Below the pieces are notes generated by a model. The model saw only the letters and a program-made list of their open reading frames with translations. It was not told where the DNA came from and ran no database searches. Shown in pieces: positions 45,274 to 57,354 of a stretch of DNA of 64,000 nucleotides. Where the stretch lies: assembly GCA_037042185.1 (NCBI GenBank), contig JAXQJY010000031.1, forward strand, positions 1,302,001 to 1,366,000, read 5' to 3'. Each line of letters opens with the position of its first letter. The first letter of the stretch is position 1. This DNA is from Sordariomycetes sp. S80-01Y. Its lineage: Eukaryota > Ascomycota > Sordariomycetes. Both the position numbers and the translations under genes were made by a program.

Positions 45274-45900
45274 ATGGGCTCCAAGATCACCTCGGCCGGC
45301 GCTGACGCCCTGCTCTCCCTCATCCCCCAGCGCCGCAGCATCTACCAGCTCACCAAGGACCTCCCCATCTCCACCTCCCGCATCCAGGAGATCGTCTCGC
45401 AGACCACCCTCCACACCCCGTCCTCCTTCAACTCCCAGTCCAACCGCCTGCTCGTCCTCTTCGGCGCCGAGCACGACAAGCTCTGGGACATGGCCACGTC
45501 CACCCTCAAGACCATCGTGCCCGCCGACAACTGGCAGTCCACCGCCGACAGGATGGCCATGTTCAAGGGCGCCGCCGGCACCATCCTCTTCTTCGACGAC
45601 ATGGAGACGGTCCAGGGCATGCAGAAGCAGTTCGCCCCCTACGCCGACAAGTTCCCCGGCTGGGCCAGCCAGAGCCTGGGCATGCAGCAGTACCTGCTGT
45701 GGACCGCCCTGGAGCTCGAGGGCCTCGGCGCCAACCTCCAGCACTACAACCCCTTGATCGACCAGCAGGTGCAGGAAACCTGGGGTGTCCCCAAGACCTG
45801 GCAGCTGAACGCTCAGCTGGTGTTTGGCGGCAAGGGTGGTGAGGCTGGAGAGAAGACCTTCAAGCCTGTTGAGGAGCGCGTCAAGGTCTTTGGCGCGTAA
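45274..45900 (+). CDS. Nitroreductase-like oxidoreductase (Frm2/Hbn1 type)
   Basis: FMN-dependent oxidoreductase of the fungal Frm2/Hbn1 group, linked in yeast to fatty-acid signalling and oxidative stress. The family length is about 200 aa, and ATG 45274 gives 208 aa beginning MGSKITSAGADALLSLIPQR. Visible family blocks are RRSIYQL, HTPSSFNSQSNRLLVLFG (flavin-binding PSSFNSQ), EHDKLWD, and a C-terminal WGVPKTWQLNAQLVFG. The frame is open further upstream to ATG 45127 and would add a hydrophobic segment (LLVLLLAWFTIHTILPFL) acting as a membrane anchor, but a TATATAA box falls inside that stretch, so I prefer the short form. It converges on PSD1, 150 bp away. Confidence 0.87.
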   Translation: MGSKITSAGADALLSLIPQRRSIYQLTKDLPISTSRIQEIVSQTTLHTPSSFNSQSNRLLVLFGAEHDKLWDMATSTLKTIVPADNWQSTADRMAMFKGAAGTILFFDDMETVQGMQKQFAPYADKFPGWASQSLGMQQYLLWTALELEGLGANLQHYNPLIDQQVQETWGVPKTWQLNAQLVFGGKGGEAGEKTFKPVEERVKVFGA

Positions 45901-46050
45901 GGGTGTACAAATCGGTTTCTATTTGAGCGTGCATTGACAGATTTACATGATCATTTAAACAATAAATAAACCACATCATCTGCTAAGTGTAACCTTCTAG
46001 TGTGTGCCAGTGTACAAATATGGTATATCATCTACGTGGGCAACTTATGC

Positions 46051-47633
46051 CTAGTCCTCGACGACCCGTCCCAACGCCTGTCCCATCTGCACCTTCTGCC
46101 CCTTCTCAACCATCCACTCCCATCCCTTCTTACCCTCCTCAGCCGGCGCCTCAAACACCAGCACAATCGTACTCCCCAGCTGGAATCCTCCCATCTCATC
46201 ACCTCTCCTCAAGGCGTGGCCGCCCAGCACCGGACTGGCTTTCTCGTACGTCGCCTCCGCGAACCCCAGATACGGCTCCCCCCTCTTGGCCGCCTCCTCG
46301 GCTGCCCTGTCCGCTGCCGTGTCTGTAAGCAAAGAGTTGGTGCGCAGCTCCTTGTCAAAGTTGACTACTATACTACCCACGTTCGTCGCGCCGACGGGGA
46401 TGTAGCTGAAGAAGCCCCAGCGCCAGCGCCCCAGCAGGACGACGCGCTCGTTGAGCGTAAAGAGCCCGGGGAGGGTGCGTTGGAGGTAAGGGGACACGGA
46501 ATAGAGTTCACCCGCGAAGTGGCGGCGCCGTTCGACGACCCAGTTCGTGGGAGAGTGGAAGCGGTGGTAGTCCCCGGGAGCGAGATAGACAACGGCGTAG
46601 TATAGAGAAGTAGTCTTGTCAGGAGACAAGATGTCATACCAGGGCCTCTCACCAAGAGCGAGTTCAGCGCGGACCTCGGAGACGGTGCTGGGTTTGACGT
46701 CGGTGGACATGTCGTCCACGGCCGCGTTCTTACCCGACCCGGTCAGCAGATCGGGGAGCCTGTAGGGAATGCCATTGATGCTAGCAAACTCTTCGTCTTT
46801 TGCGATAACCTCTTCTTGACCTGAGGCCTCCCGCTTGCCCTTCTTGATGTCGGCTTCCGTTAAGGCGGACTGATCGGTATCGATGCTAGGCGTGGGTGTT
46901 CGTTTTCCGAGCAGGGCGTCGACGCTGTACGTCACGCCCTTGACCTGCTCAATGTCTCCTCCCTCGATCTGGCCGAATTGTAGGACTCGTCCGTCGGCGG
47001 GGGACAGTAGCATGTGCGGGTCGGGATGTAGAGGCCGGGAACCTGGTTTGAGGGTGCGGTAGAAGAAGGCAGCTAGGTTGGGGAAGGTGTGCAGATCCGG
47101 CTCCTCGACCTCGTTGAGACTGCCACGGTCAGTCGTGCTCATGAGCAACGGCCACGCGCAACTTACTTGACGCCAAATATGTACGAGTACAGCTTGAAGC
47201 CCGGTACCCTCAAGTAGTACGGAATGGTCAACTCATTGAACCAACCCCACAGACGCGACATGGCCTTCAGAGGCAACGTACTCATGACGCGCACCTGCCA
47301 CGGGCCCTCCAGCTTCACCCGCGGCCTAGGCTTCACCTTGTCACCATTCTCGGCCTTGTCCTTCTCCCGCGCTTGGACCTTGTAGAACTGCACCAGCCCC
47401 AGGAAGCCGATGCCCAGTCCAACGGGGATGGGATACCATGTGACTTTGCTGTTGCGGAGAGCTTCACCGAGGCGCTGCGAGAAGCGCGGTCGCTTGGGTG
47501 AGCCGTTGCTCGAGGAGAAGGGCTTGCGGCTCACAGGGGAGCGCGGCGCGTTGGGGATGCAGGCTCGTGTTGGGCGACGGAGGGGAGCGCAAGTGGGACA
47601 GCGCCTGGTGAGAGACAAGCCGAGAGAAGCCAT
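46051..47633 (-). CDS. psd1: Phosphatidylserine decarboxylase proenzyme, mitochondrial (PSD1)
   Basis: Makes phosphatidylethanolamine from phosphatidylserine in the inner mitochondrial membrane. Exons are 47167-47633 and 46051-47119 (511 aa); the joint gives YIFGVNLNEVEEPD, matching the family. The N-terminus (MASLGLSLTRRCPTCAPLRR) is a basic presequence, with a membrane helix near 90-110 (YPIPVGLGIGFLGLVQFY). The catalytic Asp is expected at LSPADGR (D198), a His at DYHRFHSP, and the self-cleaving pyruvoyl site LGST at about 470-473, cut between Gly and Ser. An acidic low-complexity insert follows the SPADGR block (about 225-290). Start chosen for the presequence; the open frame extends upstream without an ATG. 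Confidence 0.95.
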
Positions 47634-47943
47634 CGCGCTGACGAGATGGCAGCTAGAGGCGCTGTCGCTGTCGCTGGCGATGTGGAAGACTAGACGCGAA
47701 GCTGGGATGGAAGGGTCTTGGTGTGGAGAAATTGAGTCTGTGGAGGATGCGGGATGACGCAGCAAGCCACCCTCGGAAGGTCCGCGGATTTTGGTCGATT
47801 ATTCTCAGAGAGGACAGTTTCAGGTGAAATTCAAAACGAAAATGCGACCGTGCTTTGCCGTTCAACCATTGGTCTACCTTGGCTATTCTTAGGAAATAGA
47901 TCTTGTGCTCTTAATCGTCCATGCAATCTTGCAAAGTTGGACC
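47634..47943. other. Short intergenic region
   Basis: 310 bp between the PSD1 start and the antiporter stop, both on the minus strand. It holds the PSD1 promoter and the antiporter 3' end; nothing else seen. Confidence 0.6.
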
Positions 47944-49643
47944 TCAGCTGACACCCCAAGATCCGAGGACGTTGGAACGGTCGCTGGTGCCTCGCTCCGA
48001 TGCCTTTGCTTCAAGCTTCCTCACGCGATCAACCAGAAGACCCATTGACACAGGCCCAGCGATGGTGCACAATGTGATGGCCCACGTCACAATCAAGAAA
48101 ATTTCAGAAGGTTCGCCGCCCTCTGCGCGCTTTGGCGAGCTGCTGCTGAAAACACCTTGGCCCTCCGCCAACGATGAAATCAGATAGCCAATCTCGCCAC
48201 GAGAGACCATGGCGCAGCCCAGAATGAGGCCAGGATAGAGGGATATGGGCTTTTCTGCTTTCTTGTCTCTCGACGTGGTGCCAGTTGTTGCAGGCTTCCT
48301 TGACTTGGACATGCGACTTCTTACGAGGCCGGCAACCGTTTGCAGCTTCGCGAAGGGGTTAGGCACAGGCAGAAGCCAAAGACCACATAGAAGCTTTCCA
48401 ACTGTCATCAAGACGGTGTAAATAAGACCGCGCCACACAACTGAGCCAATGAACATCTGCGTGATAGGGATCGAGAAGCCAACGGATGCCTGTGCGAGTT
48501 AGCTTGAGAGGAACCCTTTCATGGACAGGCCCACTTACGAAGAAGAAAGGCTTCAGGATGCGCTGTAGGGACGGAGCGTAGTACTTGTCGAAAACATGGG
48601 CTCCGGAGTTCGAGGACCGAGATGCCTGGCTGTCGGTCGATGGGATGGTGGTTTGGGGGGCAGCATCGCTCGGAACGTTGGTCATCTCCACGGCCTCCGG
48701 AACAGCTACACTCGCGGACGCCGTTGCTTCCTTCACTCGAGGATGAGGAGCCTCGGCGTCCCACCAGCTGATCATCGCACCCGCAATGTAGGCCCCGAGA
48801 AGCGCAGAGGATCCAGCATACGTAGCCCCCGCCACCGTAGCCACCAAAATGCAAGTATGAATGACCAGAGCGGTCAGCTCGCGTTCCGCGAGCTTGTTGA
48901 AAGCAGATTCTCGGTTCTCCTCTCTCTTCGAAGCAACGAATTTTGTCGTTGGAAGGACGATGAAACGACATGCCAGTGGGAGCAAAATCGCGAAGGCCAA
49001 GGACACAAAGACTGGCCGGATGACAGTCACTGCGTCAAGCGAGGGCGAGGATCCGAGATTTGAAATGACTTGCACCATGATTAGGCCGACAACATCGTCC
49101 ATCATAGCTGCCGACGTCAGGACGACGCCGAGCCTGGTTGAGCTGAGGCCGCTGGTGGCCAGCAGGGTAAAGGTCGTGCCCAGGCTGGTCGAGCAGAGCG
49201 CAGCACCAGCCGCAAACGCTTGGAGGGACGACGCTCCAGCCAAAGGCGAAAGGACAAACGAGAGGCCCATAGGCGCAGCGATTCCAGTGATCGCTACTAG
49301 AATCGACAGAAACAGGTTTGCCTTGAGAGACGAAAATGATGTCGAGAGGCCTCCTGATACCGGTCAGAGCAATATCTTGGAAAATGAATGGGATCGGCTC
49401 ACCCTCGAAGACCAACAGGATCAATCCGATGTACCCGAGCTGAACAATGACCTCTTGAGCATGTTGATCAAGTATGTTACCTCCGGGAACACCCCAAGCA
49501 ATGCCCACCAAGATCTGGCCTACGAGGCCGGAGTACAAGACGGAGTCGAGTACATGGTTGATGCCGTTCAAGACGATCAAGAACGAGGATTGTATGAGCA
49601 GAGTCTGTATTGTAGGCTCATGATAAGGTAGAGCGGACGACAT
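47944..49643 (-). CDS. Monovalent cation/proton antiporter (CPA2-type)
   Basis: Exons are 49403-49643, 48539-49353 and 47944-48489, 533 aa. Introns are 49 nt each and restore frame (LVFEGGLSTSF and FFFASVGFSIP). Ten to twelve hydrophobic helices fit the Na+/H+ exchanger fold (PF00999). The conserved acidic pair in helix 5 is visible in TSAAMMDDVVGLIMVQV, and the helix-8-like motif is FFFASVGFSIPI. A hydrophilic loop with Ser/Thr/Ala-rich sequence (about 275-330) interrupts the middle. The ion (Na+ or K+) and membrane cannot be told. It sits back to back with the HERP-like gene across 626 bp. Confidence 0.9.
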
Positions 49644-50269
49644 CGTTCAGTTGCTCCAATGGGTAAGATATTCATCAAGGAAGTCTCGAACAAAGATGAG
49701 ACTGCCTGACATTTTCCTTTCTTCAAGTGTTTTGGGTGCCCACCGGAGAACGGCGAAAGTACCAAGTGGTCGGGAATGCATCAAAGCGTGGTCTGTCAGC
49801 AACCGAGGCGCTATACCATTTTTGGAGGCGTGCCTTGCGGTTGACCGGCAGGACGGTTTGCCTCCGCTGCCTAGGTACCTTAGGTGCTCCTACCAATGTT
49901 CAAGCCACGGTGGAATTTCGAGCTGCCGGTGTCCGATGTTGTCGCATGCCCCGTCATCATCGTGTCAACATCACCTTCGCTTTGAGCATCTGCCCGTCAG
50001 CCTCAGCTAGCAAAGTGTCCTCTGGCCCAGCAGCAAACTCAGAGAAGCCATGCACTAACGCCTCAGGCATCCTTCACTCTTTCATTCAAGTTACTGTTCC
50101 TTACTTTTGTCATCAGCCACATTGTTTGCTTCTTGTCACTCCCGCTTCCACACCGACCGCCGCACCCACGACACCTTCCAGCCGCTCCTTTCGTCCGAGC
50201 ACGCAAGACACGAAGCGATTGCTATGACCTTGCGTTGCGAACTAGGAAGCTAGCTCGACCAGCTACGAT
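49644..50269. promoter_or_regulatory. Divergent promoter region of antiporter and HERP-like gene
   Basis: 626 bp between opposite start codons. Pyrimidine/CA-rich toward the plus-strand gene. No recognisable operator. Confidence 0.45.
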
Positions 50270-52213
50270 ATGGCCTCCGATGCGCGGTCAGGCGAGGGCG
50301 AGGCTGCCACCTCTGGTGACCTGACGGTTAGCCTCCAGCTGGTATCCCCATCAGTGACTGTCACTCGCCCGCTCCTGTTTCCCGACCTCGCCGTGACAAC
50401 TACGATCAAACAATTGAAGGACAAGGTCCGCGAGACACTGCCAACCCAGCCGGCCAGCGACCACCAAAGGCTGATCCACCGTGGCCGAGCTCTGATTCGA
50501 GATACGGACACTCTTTTGGATATTCTCGGCGAAGATGCGGTGCGTTGACCCGTCGCTAGAATCATTTTAAAGGATTACTGACCTGTTCCCCAGATTCGGC
50601 AGGATAAGAACCAGACGATGCATCTGGTTATCAGAGAGACTCATGCGCCACCGCCCCCTTCACGAACGAGCCCGAGCCGCCGCAGTCCAGCAGCACCTCA
50701 CGCCCGACCCCCAGCTGCAGGTGCCTACGTGGGCGCACAATATCGAAGCAGCTCGCTGAACGCAAACCCTCCAACTAGCGGCATCCCTCATCCGCCAGGC
50801 CATCAACACGGCTCTTCACCAGATCTTCTGAGCCTCATGCAGAACAGAAATCAGAGGGTGGTCGAAGCCTACGCAAGGGCCAGAGAGGAGCGGAATCGCG
50901 GCGAAGGCGTTCACGGATCCTCGACACCGAACAATGGCAGGGGTAGTCCGGCATTGCATCACTACCGTGATCCGGCCGGACCAACAAGGCAAACCTACCG
51001 CGTTGAAACCACAATTAGAACTGGCCAGCCTCAGACTCAAGCCGATGGGTCATTATCTCCAGTCGATGTGCACACCATGCTGCGTAATGCCGACATGGCT
51101 CAAGCTACGGCGGCCATGACGAACGCCATGCATAGGAGTGCTTCCGGCGCCTCACTACACTCGATGTACAACCGCCCCGTGAACCAGCCCGCAAACATGA
51201 TGCCGACGAATTACGGGGGACGCGCGACTCCCGATCTTTCTGCCCGCTCAGCTAGTGGTGGCAGCAATGTAGGGCAGGCTCCAGCATCATCCTCTCGACC
51301 AGCTGTAGACGTTTACATCCTGTCCTCACCCGAGGGTCCACGAGCTCTCCTGGTCAACAATGGCACATCTGAGACCTACTACTCACCACGTCTGCCGATG
51401 CAGTCTAGCTACTCGCGACTAAGAGAGGCCGCCACCCATGTCGCAACACCAGGGACACCGGCGCAATCTCCTGCACAGAACCTGCCCCAGCATAACCAAG
51501 AGAACTTGCAACCGCAAGGTCAGCAGCCGCCGGTGCAAGCTCAGCTTCAGGACGGACTTAACGACCGCGACAACCCCCAGCCTCCGGTCTTGCCGCCTTT
51601 ACTCATACAAATGTGGCCGCACATCTGGCTGCTCTTCCGCCTTGGTGTTTTTGTCTGGTTCTTCACCAGCCCCAACTCACCGTGGTCTAGATGGTTGTCC
51701 GTTCTGGGCCTAGCAATCGGCATTTTTGTTTATCAAGTAGGAGCTCTCAACCACATTGCCGGTTTTGCTTGGCAACCTGTGAGACAGCACCTCCAGGGCT
51801 TGCTACCTCCAATGGAAGGACAGCCACAACGGGCGCGAGAAGGGGAGAACGCAAACCCTGCAGAAATGGCCGCAAGGCTCATTGCTCAGCGAGAACGAGA
51901 GAATTGGCTGCAGGGGCAGATTCGACGGATAGAACGTGCTGGGCTTCTATTCCTGGCTAGTATTGCCCCTGGCTTCGCTGAAGAGCACATACAGAATCTC
52001 GAAAGGGAGGCCCGCCAAGAACGGGAACGTATTGAGGCTGAGGCTGAGGCTGCTCGACGACAGCAGGAGGAGCGAGAGCAGCAGGAGGCAAGTACAAATG
52101 AGACTGGCGAGAGCAACGACGTCGGCAACACGGAGCAAGCGCCAGGGGAAGACACCACTGACAGACAAAATGGCGAAGACCAGACGCCGCAGTCTAACGC
52201 CGTCGCGGCATGA
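50270..52213 (+). CDS. Ubiquitin-like-domain ER membrane protein, HERP/Usa1 type
   Basis: Exons are 50270-50539 and 50594-52213 (629 aa); the joint reads GEDA-IRQDKNQTMHLVIRE, completing the last strand of a ubiquitin-like domain (about residues 18-107, with IKQLKDKVRETL as the helix). A long Ser/Pro-rich linker follows, then a hydrophobic hairpin at about 430-475 (WLLFRLGVFVWFF and WLSVLGLAIGIFVYQVG) as in HERP proteins, and an Arg/Glu-rich coiled tail. In animals HERP, and in yeast Usa1, bridge components of the Hrd1 ERAD complex; by analogy this may be the partner of the Hrd1 at the left end of the window, but that is inference. Confidence 0.78.
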
Positions 52214-52795
52214 GGGACATGGATATGAAGGACATAAGAGGGATTCACGAGAAAATTACTTACCTAGGACGGTAGACGATTGTAGCGTTGTTTTGTTTGG
52301 GGATTGTTTGGAGCCCGGCGTCGACATGGTTGGTTTTCTTTCACTTCATATACACTCATAGGCGAGGCTCAGGCCATTACATAGCGTTCTTGAACAAAAG
52401 CAAAACACTTGAAGGCTGGCAAATATTCCAAGAAGTGGTCCCTGCCTAATGTGATAATTGTCGAAAAGGGGTTCGAGGTCAATGGCATCAGTTATGTATA
52501 TGAGGTTCGTGGCGTTGATGAGGTCATCTCAACTGATGCGCCACATGGCTATCTGAGTAGAGGTAATCCTGGCTGAGCGAAGCCCCTCTCTTTCCCTTCC
52601 AGTCGTGCCTGACTTGCCAAGCCACATTTAGAGCTCACGCCGAACTGAGCTTCGCAAGCTCTCCAAAGCCACACTTTGGTTCGTCAAGCTCTCCTGTCTG
52701 CGCGCCATTCTCCTGGAATTTCGAAAGACTTCAAATAACATCGCAAAATAACATACCGCCTCCTGCAACTATTACGACAGCCTTCGCCCGCAACC
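52214..52795. other. Intergenic
   Basis: About 580 bp between the HERP-like and UCH genes, both on the plus strand. Holds the 3' end of one and the promoter of the other; no gene or repeat recognised. Confidence 0.6.
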
Positions 52796-53792
52796 ATGAG
52801 CGGCGGCTGGAATACCAGTGAGTACCGTTTCCTTCCCTCCTACGATCGCTGCTCACCACCTTCTAGTCGAGTCCGACGCCGGCGTCTTCACCTCCCTGAT
52901 CGAAAATCTCGGCGTCAAGAATGTCCAGTTCGAAGAGCTCCTCACCCTTGATCCCTCCGAGCTCCTAGCGCTGCAACCCCTCTACGGCGTCATCTTCCTC
53001 TTCAAATACCCGACCGACCAACCCTACACCTCGACCTCCAAGCCCCTCGACGGGGAATTCGACCACGATGCATCAGGCAACATATTCTTCGCAGCGCAGA
53101 CGATCCAGAACGCGTGCGCTACGCAGGCTCTGTTATCAGTGTTGCTGAACAAGACCTCGGACGTCGAGGTCGGCAAGGAGTTGGGGGACTTCAGGGAGTT
53201 CACCATCGAGCTGCCCCCGGAGTTCAGGGGCGAAGCGCTGAGCAACTCTGACTTGATCCGCGAGGTCCATAATAGCTTTGCGAGGAGCAGTCCCTTCGCC
53301 GACGAGACCACGCAGAAGTCGGGCGAGGCGGAGGACGTCTTCCACTTCATCGCCTACACCCCCATCAACGGCACGCTCTACGAGCTGGATGGCCTGCAAC
53401 CAGCGCCCATTTCCCACGGCCCGTGCGATGCCGAGTCCTTCCCGAGCAAGGTGGTGGACGTGCTGCAGAGGCGGGTGGGACGGTACGACGCCACGGAGAT
53501 CCGGTTCAACCTGCTGGCCATGTGCCGCGACTTGAGGGTGCGGGCGCGCGAGTTCGGGGATGTGGAGCTGCTGGAGCGAGAGGAGCGTAAGCGGAGAGAC
53601 TGGCTTTTCGAGAACGCGCTCAGGAGACACAACTTTGTGGGCTTCGCCGGGGAGGTTCTGAAGAGCGTCGTCGAAGGGAAACTCAACGAAGGCGAGGGAA
53701 AAGTCGACGAGTGGGTTAAGGAGGGGTTGGAGAGGAGGAGGGCAGCCGAGAGGGCAGCAAGGAGAGGAGAGGACGTGGATATGAGTGGCTGA
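52796..53792 (+). CDS. UCH37/UCHL5-type ubiquitin carboxyl-terminal hydrolase
   Basis: Cysteine protease (C12) that trims ubiquitin chains, usually at the proteasome 19S cap. Exons are 52796-52817 and 52867-53792 (315 aa). The short first exon supplies MSGGWNT and the joint gives TIESDAGVF, the conserved family start. Catalytic residues are visible: Gln85 and Cys91 in AAQTIQNACATQALL, His167 in DVFHFIAY and Asp182 in YELDGLQ. A helical C-terminal tail rich in Arg/Glu (about 230-315) and the total length match UCHL5 rather than the shorter UCHL1/3 group. The S. pombe counterpart is Uch2. Confidence 0.94.
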
Positions 53793-54140
53793 TTGGATGG
53801 GAGCAGAGACTGTACGAATACTACGAAGACGATGAATATGGCTTCATGACGAACCACCCCAGGAGGGACGTGAGAAGAAGTCAAGCTTAGCAGGTAAGCT
53901 GTCGAGCCTGCATTCATTGGTCTCTGACGACATTACTGAGTGATCGCAGGCTGCGTGAAGAAATTGGATGAAGACTTCATTTACTTTCGTGTTGGCGCCA
54001 TGTACCATTAATCATAGAACAGCGTCGCCCCTCGACTATACCACAAGATCTGCCTGATATAATACTCTTCAACCACCTTTCGACTGAACTCGCCACTCAG
54101 CTCCTCTTGATAACGTGCACAATACGGAGCAACCTATCTT
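53793..54140. other. Intergenic, convergent
   Basis: About 350 bp between the stops of the UCH gene and the purine permease. Nothing recognised. Confidence 0.6.
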
Positions 54141-56270
54141 TTACGGCTCCCACCTCGGCCCTGGCAAATCGCGCTCGTTGTGTGCGATTGCTGCCGACGC
54201 GACTTGATCATCACCCTTTGTCCCCGACCCTCTCGAGTCTGTCCATGCCGAACCCACTATGGCATCCTCGTGCTCATTCTCGACCGAGGCGCCTCTGCGG
54301 CGTCTCAAAGCACGCACGAACCAGGGTGGACGGCCGCTGCCTTTCCAAGTCCAGTACTCCTTCAGGTCGTATTCGCGTGGCTCAATGTAGCCTCGCGAGA
54401 GCAGAACGACCAGACCGATTAGGCCGTTGAGAACGGTGTAGACGAAGACGCCGCTGTCACGGTCAGAATGTGCGTCGAATAGGGATGAAAGGGTTACTTG
54501 CGCGATAAGGCCGTAGGCTACTGAGTAGCTGAACGGGATGAAGGTCATGACGATAAAGGAGGGCAAGACGTCGCCGATGTAGCGCCAGTTGATCTGCGTG
54601 ATCTGCCGAATCATCATACACCCAACCTATGGCGTCGTAAATATCTGATCTGGAGAAGGGAGGAAAGTATGTTACCAAAATGAGAGCACATCCTGTTGCC
54701 CATGGCGGCACCGACGCAAAAATGGGGGCGAAGAAGACAGATACCACGAAGCAGAGCCCCGTAACAACTGCTGTCAGGCCAGTTCGTCCTCCTTCCGCAA
54801 TACCAGCACCGCTCTCAATGAAGGCCGTCACGGGACTTGAGCCGAAGAGCGCCCCAATCGAAATAAAGACGGCGTCGGTGCAGTACGCGATTGTGCTCCT
54901 CGGAAAATCTCCGTCCTTGGGGTTGACAACTCCGCAGAAGCGTACCATCGAGTACAGCGTCGCCGTAGCGTCGATAATGTCGACGTAGAGAAAGGTGAAG
55001 AGCGCAAGTACGAATTGCGAGGCGGACGTGCTGCTAAAGGACCAGTCGAGGACGTTGAGGGTGTGTGTCATGGGATGCCAGGTGACCACTTGGGAGAAGA
55101 AGTCGAAGCGTCTGTTGCCTTCATCCGTAGAGGGAAAGTAGGTGATGGGTGTGTTGCGTGGCCAGGAGAGAATGGAGACGAGGGCGATGCCCATGATGAG
55201 GGCGTACTTGACGCGGAAGGCCATGAGGAAGGCCGTTACGATACCGCCACAGAGGACGCCAACCCAGAGCTTGGAATTATTAGCTTCGAGCGGGCTTGGC
55301 CTATCGTCGGAGGGAACTGTACCCTGGGGTTGGACATTTGTCCACCGTTACACATCTGCGACACCTCGTCACGCATCTCAGGTGGACAGCCTGCGATCGT
55401 CAATGGGCTCGAAGCCCAGCCGCCAGTGATGGCACCGATCCCCGAGTCATAAGACAGACCAATCTCGGTGAGGAAGAAGCCGATGCCTACACCGGTAGCC
55501 GTCTTGATGGTCGAGGGAACGACCTTGACGAGCCACTGGCGCATGCCCGTCAGGGCTAGAAAGACGAAGATAAGGCCCTCGAGAAAGACGGCAGTGCAGG
55601 CGACACGGTAGGAGACAGCGCCGGAGCCGTTGCGCCCAACGACTTGGTAGGTGAAGTAGGCGTTGAGGCCCATGCCAGGACTGAGGTGGTCAGCTGTGAT
55701 TCAGGGTGAGGAGATGCGGACCTACGCGATGGCTACGGGGAGGTTGGTGAGGAGGCCGAAGGTGAGAGTTGCCATGCCCGAGACGGCGGCTGTTGCAGTA
55801 ACAAGATCCCGCCGTACGTCTGAATCGAAAGTCAGTGTTGAGAGAGGAGCGCGATACGGGAAGATACTGGCCTTCTTTGCAAGCGACGTACTCAGGAATG
55901 TCGTCGCAAGACTGCCTATCGCTGCGATCGCATTCGCAGGTCCCGCCCGTTTGCGAAAGCAGCGAGGCGTTGACGGCGATGATGTAGGCCATGGTAGCGA
56001 AGGTGGTCAAGCCGGCTCGGATCTCTCTGAAAAAGGTGGCGCCCTGGATCGCCTCGGGCTATACGAACGTAAGTCCGTCAGCCGCCAGACACGCCGAGAT
56101 GAGGGAGGGAAGCTCACATGGCCCGTTCCAGAGAGCCGAAACACCCTGCCGAGCTTCGAGGTGGTGATCCATTCGTCCAGCGCGTCGAGGAAGTCCCGGA
56201 CGCCGCAGAAGCGGGAGCGGCCTGGCTGGTCAGGGGCGTTGGGCTCGGGGGAGCAGACTTGGCTGTTCAT
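54141..56270 (-). CDS. azgA: AzgA-type purine (hypoxanthine/adenine/guanine) permease
   Basis: Plasma-membrane proton symporter for purines. Seven exons reconstruct 607 aa: 56118-56270, 55872-56058, 55726-55819, 55323-55680, 54676-55269, 54502-54626 and 54141-54453. Family blocks are [61 protein letters not shown] and [20 protein letters not shown]. Two joints only work with GC-AG introns (55820-55871 with donor GCCAGT; 54454-54501 with donor GCAAGT), see findings; the second interval also stays open if unspliced. The length and helix count suit AzgA (about 580 aa). The start is the first ATG in the frame of exon 1. Confidence 0.9.
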
Positions 56271-57354
56271 GTTGACGAGGATGGAGAGCACGAGTGACGG
56301 GAGGGGGAGTGAGAGGGTCAAGCGCGAGATGGGGAGAGATATGAGGGGAGGATGTCGAAGAGTTCAGATGGGAGGGGATTTGAGGGGCGATGTGAGAAGT
56401 GAGGTCGGGTTGAAGGGGTGCAGTTGCCTTGAGATATACTGCCTACTATCAATGCTCACTACTACTATACTGTTCTTACTACCTTAGGCAATGGTGGCAG
56501 CGGTCACCATGTAAGGTACGGCAGGCAAGCTAAAGTCAAGTCTTGCGGCTTAACATCCGCAGATGCGCTCTACAGCTGAACGTGCTAAAGATGCCGACAA
56601 GCTCACATCAGACGGACCGACGAATAAGGGGTAAGTTAGGGGGGGCGGACAGAAGAGCAGATCCGTCCAGCACTCAGTTACGTGCGTTCCCTCGAAGGCG
56701 GCAGAGTGATTCACCACCAAACACTCCGACCTGCCTGCAAATCTCCACCCGCATCGACCATCGGGGCGCCTCAACCTCTCACGCGCGCTTCAAGTGCAGA
56801 GGGAGTTTGGAGGCTGAAGCGCCGTGCACCGTCACGTCGCCAGACCTGCGCTGAAAAGCGCAGCAGGAGACCCAGGGTCTTGGGAGCCCCAGATTGACTT
56901 TTCTCGATAACGTCCTTCTGGGACCGTCCACTTGCCTCTTGCAGCCGGAGACGCGCCGTCTGTGCGCGGACGATGGAGCGGAGGGTGTATGCCGTGGGCG
57001 CTGCCGTGGGAGATGGTACGTGTGCTAGGTGGGCGGGAAAGGGGGCTTGCGGAGGTGATGCGTTGGGAAATACCTCCGAGGAGTTCGTCTCCCGTCACGG
57101 CGTGGCCCGACTGGTTGGTGTTTGATCCATGATGGTACGACGGGCCGGGCTAGGCGTTTGGCTGGACAGCCATAAGGGGGCGGTATGGGAGGATCGCAGT
57201 TCATACATCCGGACCAGGGGATCTTCCCGAAGACAGATAACGACGACGTATACTGAGCAAGATTCATCCAGAGAAAGGACAGCACGGGGCCTCTCAAAAC
57301 CTGCTTCCAGATGATTCTGCACAGGGCACCGGATCGGAACAGCACCAGCACTTC

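Noticed and set aside
45262-45744. 160-aa antisense frame across the nitroreductase gene
   Set aside because: Shadow of codon bias on the plus strand (Gly/Val/Leu/Glu only), no family match.
46000-46605. 201-aa plus-strand frame opposite PSD1
   Set aside because: Antisense shadow; the minus strand carries the LGST decarboxylase.
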